Below, piece after piece: positions 1 through 7,500 of a stretch of DNA of 8,923 nt (position 1 is its first letter; each line of letters starts with the position of its first letter). The notes under the pieces are model-generated. The model did no database searches and had not been told where the DNA came from. It saw only the letters and a list, made by a program, of their open reading frames with translations. The stretch is from JAUVXJ01 sp964577995. Its GTDB lineage: Bacteria; Chloroflexota; Anaerolineae; UBA7937; B3-Chlor. The position numbers were made by a program, and so were the translations under genes. The stretch spans positions 1-8,923 of the forward strand of contig CAZOBP010000118.1 of the NCBI GenBank assembly GCA_964577995.1. The letters run 5' to 3'.

Positions 1-873
1 GGGGTCGGCAGCTATGTGGGAGCGGACATCTCGGCAGGGGTTGCCAGTTCGGGTATGTGCAATCTGAAGGAACTGAGCCTGTTCCTGGACATCGGCACCA
101 ATGGAGAGATCGTCCTGGGTGACTGTGACTGGCTGATCTCCTGCGCGTGTTCAGCAGGGCCGGCCTTCGAGGGGTCCGGGGTAGGAGATGGTATGCGAGC
201 CACAGCCGGAGCCATAGAGGAGGTGTGGATAGACGAACAGACGCTGGAGGCGAGCTACAGAGTCATAGCCGACGAGGCACCGAGGGGCATCTGCGGTTCG
301 GGTCTCATCTCGCTCTTGGCTGAGATGTTCATCACCGGCGTCATGGACAAGGGCGGCAATCTGAACCTCGGCCTGGACACGTCCCGCTTGAGGGAAGGCG
401 ATCACGGGCCCGAGTATGTGGTGGCCTGGGCAGGAGAGACTGCGACGCCGCAGGACATCGTCATCAACAAGGTGGACATCGACAATCTGTTGAGGGCGAA
501 AGCCGCCGTCTACGCGGGGTTCTCGGTGTTGGCGAGGAGTGTCGGTGTGGACCTCAGCACCGTGGGCCGCATCCTCATCGCCGGCGCTTTCGGGCAGTAC
601 CTGGATGTGGAGAACGCGATCCAGATAGGGTTGTTGCCCGACATGCCGCGTGAGAGGTTCAAGTTCCTGGGCAACACGTCCATTCTGGGAGCATACATGG
701 CCCTCATCAACCGCGAGAGCCGAGATAGCATCGCGGAGCTTGCCCAGCGGATGACCTACCTGGAACTCAGTGCCGACAATACCTTTCACGACGAGTGGAT
801 ATCTGCCATGTTCTTGCCTCATACCCACATTGAGGATTTTCCCTCGGTCATGGAGTTACTGAAGGAGAAGTAG
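1..873 (+). CDS. RACo-type corrinoid activation protein (ASKHA/DUF4445), C-terminal part
   Basis: This is the C-terminal 290 residues of an ATP-dependent reductive activator of corrinoid proteins. The frame is open from base 1 to the TAG at 871-873, so the start lies upstream and the internal ATG at 16 is not the true start. The family (RACo, RamA-like) uses ATP to reduce the inactive Co(II) of a corrinoid protein, for example the corrinoid/Fe-S protein of the Wood-Ljungdahl pathway, back to Co(I). Visible motifs, numbered from the first codon, are YVGADISAG (5-13), the ASKHA phosphate loop DIGTNGEIVL (30-39), CACSAGPAFEG (48-58), ICGSGL (97-102), AGAFGQYLD (194-202) and GNTSILGA (224-231). 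Full-length members are about 600 residues and start with a [2Fe-2S] ferredoxin domain, which would lie outside the window. The malic enzyme begins 53 nt downstream, probably in the same operon. Family assignment is firm. The corrinoid partner (CoFeSP or a methyltransferase corrinoid protein) cannot be told from here. Confidence 0.88.
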   Translation, partial: GVGSYVGADISAGVASSGMCNLKELSLFLDIGTNGEIVLGDCDWLISCACSAGPAFEGSGVGDGMRATAGAIEEVWIDEQTLEASYRVIADEAPRGICGSGLISLLAEMFITGVMDKGGNLNLGLDTSRLREGDHGPEYVVAWAGETATPQDIVINKVDIDNLLRAKAAVYAGFSVLARSVGVDLSTVGRILIAGAFGQYLDVENAIQIGLLPDMPRERFKFLGNTSILGAYMALINRESRDSIAELAQRMTYLELSADNTFHDEWISAMFLPHTHIEDFPSVMELLKEK

Positions 874-926
874 AGATCCTGGAAAACGGTCCCGGGGGAT
901 TCTCGGCGACCGATTGGAGGCCTGAC

Positions 927-2264
927 ATGCTTACGAAGGAAGAGCTGCTGGCTAAGGCGCAGAAGCCGTCAGAGGACGCGATGAGGCTCCATCCCTTCTA
1001 CAAGGGCAAGATAGAGATCACATCCAAGTGTGTGGTACGCGATTTCACTGATTTTGGCATCTGGTATACTCCCGGTGTGGCGGCTCCTTGCCGCGCCATC
1101 GCCGAGGACAAGGAGTTGGCCTACGAGCACACCAACAAGGCCAATAGCATAGCGGTGGTCAGCGACGGTACGAGGGTGCTTGGTCTCGGTGACATCGGAC
1201 CCGAGGCTGCCATGCCTGTGATGGAGGGCAAGGCGCTCCTCTTCAAGTATCTGGGAGGTGTGGATGCGGTACCCATCTGCCTGGATACCAAGGACCCTGA
1301 TGAGTTCATTGCCACCGTCAAGTTGCTTCAGCCTTCCTTCGGCGGGATCAACCTGGAGGACATCTCACAGCCCAAGTGCTTCCGCATCTTGGATACGCTG
1401 CGCAGAGAGATGCAGATTCCCGTCTGGCACGACGACCAGCAGGGCACAGCAGCGGTCACCCTGGCCGGTCTCATCAACGCGTTGGAGATTGTGGGCAAGT
1501 CCCTGTCTGAGGCCAGGATAGCCATGGTCGGCGCGGGGGCCGCTAATCAGTGTATCGCGCGGCTGTTCATCTCCGCCGGAGTCACGCCGGGAAACATCAT
1601 CATGTGCGACTCCAAAGGCACTCTCCATCGTGGAAGGACGGAACTCGAGGAGAAGTATGCGGCGAAGTGGGAGATGTGCCTCAAGACCAACAAAAACGAC
1701 GTGCGGGGCGGTAGCGCCGAGGCGATGAAGGGCGCTGATGCTCTGGTCGCACTCTCCAGTCCGGGGCCGGACACCATCAAAGCAGAGTGGATAGCGGACA
1801 TGGCTCAGAATGCTATTGTCTTTGTCTGCGCCAATCCGATACCGGAGATCTGGCCCTGGGATGCAAAGGAGGCGGGAGCGAGGATCGTGGCCACGGGCCG
1901 TTCCGATTTCCCCAACCAGGTCAATAACTCCCTTGGCTTCCCGGGCATCTTTCGTGGCACGCTGGATGTCAGAGCCACCACGATCACCGACGAGATGTGC
2001 ATCGCGGCTTCACACGAACTGGCCCAGACCGCTCGGGACCGGGGTCTGCACGATGACTACCTCATCCCGACCATGGATGAGTGGGAGGTCTTCCCCAGGG
2101 AGGCGGTGGCCGTGGGCATGAAGGCCATCGAGCAGGGTGTGGCCCGCGTGGAGCTCAGTCGTGATGAGTTGTACGAGCAGGCGAGCCGCGTCATCGAACG
2201 AGCACGGGGGGAGATCCAGTTGTTGATGGATGAGGGGATCATCGCTCCCGCGCCTGCGGACTAG
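927..2264 (+). CDS. Malic enzyme (NAD(P)-dependent, decarboxylating)
   Basis: This 445-aa cytoplasmic malic enzyme catalyses oxidative decarboxylation of malate to pyruvate, or the reverse, with NAD(P) and a divalent metal. The start ATG at 927 follows GGAGG (916-920) by 6 nt. The N-terminal malic domain shows WYTPGV (46-51, catalytic Tyr47), SDGTRVLGLGDIG (79-91), EGKALLFK (100-107, catalytic Lys102), metal-site residues in NLEDI (142-146) and HDDQQGT (168-174). The Rossmann domain has VGAGAANQC (201-209) and the conserved FPNQVNNSLGFPGIFRG (328-344). The length suits a stand-alone bacterial enzyme: the phosphotransacetylase-like extension of MaeB is absent. The last 60 or so residues are a charged, probably helical tail. 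NAD versus NADP preference is not assigned. Its place behind a corrinoid activator suggests it balances pyruvate, C4 acids and NAD(P)H in an anaerobe with C1 metabolism, which is inference. It is separated from the next gene by 446 nt. Confidence 0.95.
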   Translation: MLTKEELLAKAQKPSEDAMRLHPFYKGKIEITSKCVVRDFTDFGIWYTPGVAAPCRAIAEDKELAYEHTNKANSIAVVSDGTRVLGLGDIGPEAAMPVMEGKALLFKYLGGVDAVPICLDTKDPDEFIATVKLLQPSFGGINLEDISQPKCFRILDTLRREMQIPVWHDDQQGTAAVTLAGLINALEIVGKSLSEARIAMVGAGAANQCIARLFISAGVTPGNIIMCDSKGTLHRGRTELEEKYAAKWEMCLKTNKNDVRGGSAEAMKGADALVALSSPGPDTIKAEWIADMAQNAIVFVCANPIPEIWPWDAKEAGARIVATGRSDFPNQVNNSLGFPGIFRGTLDVRATTITDEMCIAASHELAQTARDRGLHDDYLIPTMDEWEVFPREAVAVGMKAIEQGVARVELSRDELYEQASRVIERARGEIQLLMDEGIIAPAPAD

Positions 2265-2287
2265 GCCCCCAGGCTTGGCTCTGGGGC
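2265..2287 (+). terminator. Hairpin after malic enzyme stop, possible terminator
   Basis: Directly after the TAG, a GCCCCCAG arm pairs with CTGGGGC (2281-2287). This gives six contiguous G:C-rich pairs (CCCCAG/CTGGGG), a bulged C and a closing G:C pair around an 8-nt loop. No T-tract follows, so it is not a canonical intrinsic terminator. It may only protect the 3' end or attenuate read-through. Confidence 0.35.
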
Positions 2288-2296
2288 GGTGGTGGG

Positions 2297-2326
2297 TTCG
2301 AGAATTATGGAATAAGCTGGTATACT
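2297..2326 (+). promoter_or_regulatory. Predicted extended -10 promoter
   Basis: TATACT (2321-2326) is preceded by TGG, forming the extended -10 pattern TGNTATACT. A weak -35 match, TTCGAG (2297-2302), lies 18 nt upstream. Transcription would begin near 2333. It could drive the Rrf2 gene with a leader of roughly 375 nt, or an independent small RNA. The sequence around it (about 2300-2330) is the only clearly AT-richer patch of this intergenic region. It is a prediction from sequence pattern only. Confidence 0.45.
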
Positions 2327-2698
2327 TGCTCTAGAAAGCTCCGGGTTCGCCGGGAGGTGGCCGTCGGGCGAGCGAGCGGCACTGCGCACCAGCAGGGTGT
2401 TTCGCCGAGGACCTGGTTTCCTCGCTGGGGTCGCTGTGTCCGGCAGGGCGCCGAGACTCTGGTTCGGAAGGGAGCACCGAGCATGATAGCGGCCCTCTTG
2501 TGGAGGAACTGGCGCTGTTGCCGCAGGCGCGGGAGCCAGTGGCGACGACATCCAACTGTGCGCAACGTGATGGGATGAGCTGTTGCTGGAGATGTGACGG
2601 ACCGGTCGTCTCAGCCGTCCAGGTCGTGGACAGCGAGGGCGCGGGATCGTGGAATACCCTTCCGCAGCGGGGCAGGGTCAGGGAAAACCGAAGCCGAT
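2327..2698 (+). other. Long structured non-coding leader or possible small RNA region
   Basis: No convincing gene is seen here; short frames in this stretch show no family motifs and lack good ribosome sites. Several inverted repeats are present downstream of the predicted promoter. 2339-2356: CTCC and GG pair with CC and GGAG around GTTCG, with one bulged G. 2389-2428: CCAG/CTGG encloses CGAGGA (2406-2411) paired with TCCTCG (2419-2424). 2445-2496: AGGGC plus C pairs with GGCCCT, enclosing a smaller hairpin (2457-2481). 2508-2540: ACTGGC/GCCAGT plus an inner GC/GC. 2617-2631: GTCCA/TGGAC. Bases 2465-2476 (CGGAAGGGAGCA) match the conserved tip of bacterial SRP RNA. The region may be a regulated 5' leader of the Rrf2 gene or contain a separate RNA. 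No known riboswitch class is recognised. Confidence 0.35.
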
Positions 2699-2705
2699 AG
2701 GAGGT
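2699..2705 (+). promoter_or_regulatory. Strong ribosome binding site fixing the Rrf2 start
   Basis: AGGAGGT is close to a perfect anti-16S match and sits 6 nt before the GTG at 2711. It decides against the longer in-frame ATG at 2594, whose extra 39 residues are low-complexity and unlike the family N-terminus. Confidence 0.8.
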
Positions 2706-2710
2706 GGAGT

Positions 2711-3157
2711 GTGACGGTGGTGAGCAGAGGTGCGGACTACGCCATCAGGGCCATGCTGGATCTAGCCAGCCAGCCGGTGGATCAGAGAACGGTGACGGGG
2801 CAAATCGCAGACCGTCAGGAGATCCCCGTCGCCTTTCTGAGCAAGGTGGTGGCTCAGCTCACGCAGTCGGGCCTGTTGCGCACGTATCGCGGCGCTGCTG
2901 GTGGAGTCTTCTTGGGGAGACCCGCCGATGATATCAATTTGCGGCAGGTGCTCGAGGCAGTTCAAGGCCCCATTGTGCTGAATCAGTGTACAGGGCCGTA
3001 TGACGGGTGCCCCAAAGCGGCGACTTGCCCTGCCTGTCGGGTGTTCCTGGAGGCACAGAAGAGCCTGCAAGAAATGCTGGAACGGGCAAGCTTGGCCGAG
3101 CTTGCTGTCGAGGGAGACCTGCTGGCCGGAAGGCCGGGTCTGGACGCGGGCCGCTGA
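2711..3157 (+). CDS. Rrf2-family transcriptional regulator with four clustered cysteines
   Basis: This 148-aa DNA-binding regulator is of normal length for the Rrf2 family (IscR, NsrR, RsrR, CymR). The GTG start at 2711 is chosen from the AGGAGGT site, and it places the family N-terminus SRGADYAIRAMLDLA at residues 5-19. The winged helix-turn-helix covers about 1-75, with IPVAFLSKVVAQL (38-50) as recognition region and the wing GLLRTYRGAAGGVFL (54-68), then the family segment INLRQVLEAVQGP (75-87). The sensory region carries Cys93, Cys100, Cys106 and Cys109; three of them match the spacing used by Fe-S-binding family members, so an Fe-S cluster responding to redox state, O2, NO or iron is likely but inferred. 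The gene lies 168 nt upstream of the Hdr operon on the same strand and is probably its regulator, possibly also autoregulated. The last residues after about 140 are unconserved. Confidence 0.9.
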   Translation: MTVVSRGADYAIRAMLDLASQPVDQRTVTGQIADRQEIPVAFLSKVVAQLTQSGLLRTYRGAAGGVFLGRPADDINLRQVLEAVQGPIVLNQCTGPYDGCPKAATCPACRVFLEAQKSLQEMLERASLAELAVEGDLLAGRPGLDAGR

Positions 3158-3161
3158 TCTG

Positions 3162-3175
3162 GTCTGCCAGCAGAC
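3162..3175. repeat. Palindrome GTCTGC-CA-GCAGAC
   Basis: This perfect 6-bp inverted repeat with a 2-bp centre begins 5 nt after the Rrf2 stop codon. A 2-nt centre is poor for an RNA hairpin, so a protein-binding dyad is at least as likely. It lies about 50 nt upstream of the predicted hdr promoter. The binding partner is unknown. Confidence 0.35.
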
Positions 3176-3202
3176 GGAACAACGACCCGTCGGTGGCAAG
3201 GT

Positions 3203-3232
3203 CGAACGAAGGGCCATCATCCCTTGCGTTCG
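3203..3232 (+). promoter_or_regulatory. Bulged 11-bp hairpin/dyad overlapping the predicted -35 box
   Basis: CGAACGAAGGG (3203-3213) is the reverse complement of CCCTTGCGTTCG (3221-3232) apart from one extra G, around the 7-nt loop CCATCAT. As RNA it would be a stable stem that could end the Rrf2 transcript, although no T-tract follows. As DNA it is a dyad covering the -35 box at 3224-3229, a suitable place for an operator. A smaller overlapping alternative is CGACC (3183-3187) with GGTCG (3200-3204). Confidence 0.45.
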
Positions 3233-3253
3233 CCACAGGGGCTGCGCTAGAAT
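3224..3253 (+). promoter_or_regulatory. Predicted promoter of the hdr operon
   Basis: TTGCGT (3224-3229) and TAGAAT (3248-3253) are separated by 18 nt, resembling a sigma-70-type promoter with a good -10 and a partial -35. The start would be near 3260, giving a leader of about 65 nt before the ATG at 3326. The position between the regulator and the long operon supports the call. Confidence 0.45.
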
Positions 3254-3325
3254 AGCCCGGTGTGCCCGCTCCGCAACTGGAGATCGAACTAGCCAGCATC
3301 TTTCACCATAGAGGACGGAAGCCCT

Positions 3326-4537
3326 ATGGAGATCGACAACGGGGATCTGGTAGCTACTCTGGATCTTGGCTTCGAGGCCGAGGTGGAGGAGAGAAGCGGG
3401 GAGGATCTGAGTCGCTGCTACTACTGTCTGAAGTGCACGGCGGGCTGCCCATCGGCTCCCGCTATGCCTTACGGGCCCGCGCAGATGGTGCGCATGGTGC
3501 AGCTAGGCTTGAGGGACGCGCTGTTGGAGAGTCCCAGCATCTGGTTCTGTCTTCACTGCGAGACCTGTGGCGCCCGTTGCCCCAACGAGATCAGCATAGC
3601 TGGCTTGACCCAGGCCCTTCGCCAGATGGCCATGGAGGAGAAGGGTGACTCTCTCCAGGGGGACGCTGGCATCCAGGCCCTGAGAACTCTCGGTGAGAAC
3701 ATCATCGGTTCTCACAACATCTCCGCCGAAGACAACGATCAACGTCTGATGTGGAGCGAGAACCTGGAGCGGGTGCCCGAGGGCCTGGAGAGGAAGAAAG
3801 GCGCCCGCACGCTCTACTTCGTGGGCTGTGTATCTTCTTTCTTCCCTATGACCTACGTCATCCCCCAGGCCTTCGTGCAGATACTGGAGGCGGCTGGCGA
3901 GGATTTCACCGCGCTGGGGGGCGAGGAGTGGTGTTGCGCGTATCCTCTGATCATGGCGGGCATGGGCTCGCAGGCTGGGGAGACCGTCAGGCACAACGTA
4001 GCCCAGGTGCGCAGCCTCGGCGTGCAGAGAGTCGTCACCACCTGTCCCGCGTGCTATCACATGTGGAAGCACTTCTATCCCCAGATCCTGGAAGAAGAAC
4101 TGGGTATCGACGTGGTGCACTCCACTCAGGTGCTGGCAGAACTGCTCGACGAAGGACGACTCAAGCTGAAGGCTACGCCCAGGGTGGCGACGTACCACGA
4201 TCCGTGCGACCTGGGACGGAAGAACGACCTGTACGATGCCCCTCGACGAGTGCTAGAGAGTTTCCCTGAGCTCTCCTTCAACGAGATGTCCGACAATCGC
4301 CGGGACGCCCTTTGCTGTGGCGGTGGCGGGAACGTGGAGACTTTCAATCCCGAGCTGGTCGGCGAGCTATCGCAGCGCCGCTTCAAGCAGGCTCTGGATA
4401 CGGATGCCGAGGTCATCGTCTCCGCGTGCCCGCAGTGCGAGCGTACTCTGACCGCGGAGGCCAGGCGCGAGAAAGCCAGGGTGAGGGTCATGGACCTGGT
4501 GGAGTTGGTCTGGAGAGCGCTGGATACAGGTGAGTAG
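3326..4537 (+). CDS. HdrC-HdrB fusion, heterodisulfide reductase-like (HdrD-type) subunit
   Basis: This 403-aa soluble iron-sulfur protein has no membrane segment. Residues 1-110 are HdrC-like, with two [4Fe-4S] ferredoxin motifs: C31-x2-C34-x2-C37-x3-C41 and C75-x2-C78-x2-C81-x3-C85. Residues 160-400 are HdrB-like, with two CCG modules: C168, C203-C204, C240-x2-C243 and C294, C330-C331, C368-x2-C371. Both match the family pattern C-x31-39-CC-x35-36-CxxC, so each could hold the non-cubane [4Fe-4S] cluster that performs disulfide chemistry in HdrB. In the first module the CC pair is followed by Ala (WCCAYP) rather than Gly. The ATG at 3326 follows GGA/GAGGA sites (3311-3319) at suitable spacing. 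It starts the operon, 24 nt ahead of the double HdrA. In methanogens HdrB reduces CoM-S-S-CoB. A bacterium more probably uses another acceptor (a thiol/disulfide, methylene-THF reductase or similar), which is unknown here. A generic (Fe-S)-binding GlcF/LutA-type oxidase subunit is less likely because of the HdrA/MvhD neighbours. Confidence 0.9.
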   Translation: MEIDNGDLVATLDLGFEAEVEERSGEDLSRCYYCLKCTAGCPSAPAMPYGPAQMVRMVQLGLRDALLESPSIWFCLHCETCGARCPNEISIAGLTQALRQMAMEEKGDSLQGDAGIQALRTLGENIIGSHNISAEDNDQRLMWSENLERVPEGLERKKGARTLYFVGCVSSFFPMTYVIPQAFVQILEAAGEDFTALGGEEWCCAYPLIMAGMGSQAGETVRHNVAQVRSLGVQRVVTTCPACYHMWKHFYPQILEEELGIDVVHSTQVLAELLDEGRLKLKATPRVATYHDPCDLGRKNDLYDAPRRVLESFPELSFNEMSDNRRDALCCGGGGNVETFNPELVGELSQRRFKQALDTDAEVIVSACPQCERTLTAEARREKARVRVMDLVELVWRALDTGE

Positions 4538-4561
4538 GAGCGAGGAGTCAGGACCGGTTTC

Positions 4562-7500
4562 ATGAGTGCGAAGGACGAGACGCAGAGAAGGGGAGGGGTC
4601 CTGGTAGTCGGAGCAGGCATTGCCGGCATGCAGGCCTCGCTGGTGCTGGCGGAGATGGGCTTCAAGGTCCATCTCCTCGACCGTGCCCCCGCCATAGGCG
4701 GCTTTATGCCCTTGCTGGACCGGACCTTCCCCACCAACACCTGCGGTCTCTGCTTCATGTCGCCGACGCCCCCGGCACTTTGCCCGTTCATCGAGTGCAG
4801 CCGCCATCCTCTCATCGAGCTGGTCCCTTACGCGGAGGTGGAGGGTCTGGAGGGAGGACCTGGCGAGTTCCAGGCCTCGATACTCCACAAAGCAAGGTAC
4901 GTGGACGGTGCCCTGTGCAACGGCTGCGGAGAGTGCGCGGCGGTCTGTCCTGTGCAGGTGCCCAGAGAGTTGGGCGGGGGGCTGGAGACGCGGCGGGCCA
5001 TCTACAGGCCATACCCCCAGGCCTTTCCGGGGACCTTCGTCGTGGACAACACGGCCTGCACGGAGTGCGGCGAGTGCCTCAAGGTCTGCGGGCCTGGGGC
5101 TATCAACCTGAAGATGGAGGAGCGGCGCTCGACCCTCAACGTAGGTGCCGTGGTGCTCACGCCAGGCTTCGAGCCTTTCGACGCCAGCCTGAAGACCGAG
5201 TTCGGGTACGGCGTGCACCAGAACGTGCTGACGAGCATCCAGTTCGAGCGTATGCTCAGCCTGACCGCCCCTTCTGGAGGCCTGCCCGTCCGACCGTCTG
5301 ACGACGAGGCTCCGCGACGCATGGCATTCATACAATGCGTGGGTTCTCGCGACATTTCGTGCGATCGAGGCTACTGTTCGTCCATTTGCTGTATGTACGC
5401 CACCAAGCAGGCCATGCTGGCCACGGAGCGCCTGCCCGATGTGGAGGTCACGATCTTCCACATGGACGTGAGGACCTTCGGTAAGGGGTTCGAGCGCTAC
5501 TACGAGAGGGCCAAGGAGGAGTACGGCGTCAAGTACCGACGGAGCATGGTTTCCAGGGTAAGGGAACTGGCCGACAGCAGGAATCTCACCCTCTCGTGCG
5601 TCGACGATGAAGGCCGACCTCAGGAGGAGGAGTTCGACCTGGTGGTCCTTTCCGTGGGGTTTGGTCCTCCTCTCGGTTCAGAGGCCCTGGCAGAGAGTGT
5701 GGGCATATCTCTCAACGCCTACGGCTTCTCGTCGACAGAGCCTTTCTCTCCCCAAGAGACCAGTCGGCCCGGGGTCTTCGTAGCGGGCGGCTTCAGAGAA
5801 CCTCAGGACATCCCCCAGGTTGTGGTGGAGGCCTGCGGTGCGGCGGCTGCGGCGGCAGAGGTGCTGGCGGGGCAGCGCGCGGCCAAGATGCCCGGAGAGT
5901 ACCCTGCTGAGCGGGACGTCAGCGACGAGGACGTTCGGGTGGGCGTGTTTGTCTGCCAGTGCGATGGTAACGTCGCGGACGTAGTGGATGTGGCCTCGCT
6001 GGAGGAGTACTCTGCTCAGCTCTTGGACGTGGCGCATGTGGAGCAGGTGGCCGCTGCTTGCAGACCCGACGGCAGGGCAGCGATGAGATCGGTCATCGCA
6101 GAGAAGGAGCTGAACCGGGTGGTGGTGGCGGGGTGCACAAGCCGCCTTTTTGACGACATGTTGAAGGACACCGTGCGGCAGGCGGGTCTCAATCCGTGCC
6201 TGCTCGAGCGGGCCGATCTGCGTGAGGGTTGCGCCTGGGTGCACAAAGATGACCCCGAGCAGGCGACGGTCAAGGCCAGGCAGCTCGTGGCCATGGCCGT
6301 GGCCAAGGCGCGCTTGCTAACGCCCAGCCAGGGCGCGGGAGCAGAGGTCTCCCCGGGGGCCCTGGTGATCGGCGGCGGCGCGGCTGGCATGGAAGCTGCT
6401 CTATCCCTGGCCCGCCAGGGCTTCTTCGTTCACCTGGTGGAGAGAGAGAAGGAGCTGGGAGGCCATCTGCGTCATATCCACTACACGCTCGGCGGTGGCG
6501 ATCCCCAGCGGTACCTCGAGGAGCTGATCGAGGAGGTCGAGGGTAGCGAAGGAATCGCCGTTCACCTGGGGGCTGAATTGAAAGGGGTTGTGTGGGAGCC
6601 GGGAGCGTACAGGTCCACCATCTCTTTCGGCGACCGCACTGAGGAGCTGGTACACGGGGTGATCGTGGTGGCCACCGGCGGGGAAGAGGTGGAGCCCACA
6701 GAGTATCTGTATGGCGAGCACCCGCAGGTGGTGACGCAGCGAGAGCTGGAGGAGAGAATCGCCGGTGACGAGCAGAGCCTTGGGGACGTGAAGAACGTGA
6801 TCATGATCCAGTGCGTAGGCTCGCGGGAGCCGGATCGTCCCTATTGCAGCCGCATCTGTTGCTCGGTAGCCGTCAAGAACGCCCTCCGTCTCAAGGAGTT
6901 GAATCCCGAGGCCAACATCTTCGTGCTCTTCCGGGACATGAGAACCTATGGTTTCCAGGAGGACTTCTATCGCCAGGCACGGGAGGCGGGCGTGATCTTC
7001 GTGCGCTACGAGTTGGAGACCAAGCCCAAGGTCGAGGCCGCGGATGGGGGGTTGCGAGTCCTGGTCAGGGACCCCATTCTGGGTGCGGACTTGACGCTGG
7101 AGGCGGACCTGGTGGTGCTGAGCGTCGGCGTGGAGTCACACCAGCGGGGCCTTGCCCAACTGCTCGACGTGCCACTGGACGAGGATGGCTTCTTCCAAGA
7201 GGCCGACTCCAAGGTGCGGCCCATGGACTTCGAGACTGTTGGGATGTACCTCTGCGGCCTCTGTCAGGGTCCGAAGAACATCGAGGAGTGTATCTCTCAG
7301 GGCAAGGGCGCCGCGGCGCGTGCGGCGGTGATGCTGGCCAAACAGCGCCTGGAGGGCCAGCCTGCGGTGCCTTTCGTGAATCCCCGGCTGTGTATCGCGT
7401 GCGGGCGATGTATCGAGACTTGCCCATACGGTGCACTGATCGCTGATGAGGAGACCGGTATCACTGAAGTGGTGCCGTTGTTGTGCCAGGGCTGCGGTGC

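Noticed and set aside
2376..2402. GCGCACCAGCAGGGTG resembling part of RNase P RNA
   Set aside because: The diagnostic GAGGAAAGTCC and 3' ACAGAACCCGGC-type segments of RNase P RNA are not present in the intergenic region.
2389..2412. T-box-like string AGCAGGGTG followed by TTTCGCC
   Set aside because: The UGGN bulge needed to pair with the tRNA acceptor end is not in place, there is no room for a stem I after the predicted start near 2333, and the downstream gene is a regulator rather than an amino acid or tRNA synthetase gene.
2357..2700. Short plus-strand frames at 2357-2578 and 2500-2700
   Set aside because: They have no recognisable domain, no convincing ribosome sites, Trp/Arg/Cys-rich compositions typical of non-coding GC-rich DNA, and overlap the inverted repeats.
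2594..2710. 39-residue N-terminal extension of the Rrf2 gene from ATG 2594
   Set aside because: The AGGAGGT at 2699-2705 and the normal family N-terminus support the GTG at 2711. The extension is Arg/Ser/Gly-rich and unlike family members.
4367..5461. Long minus-strand open frame of 364 codons opposite the hdrCB/hdrA junction
   Set aside because: It lies antisense to two strongly supported genes, shows no family motifs, and is expected from GC-rich codon usage in the opposing frame. Similar minus-strand frames at 151-828, 3503-4198 and 5678-6244 were rejected for the same reason.
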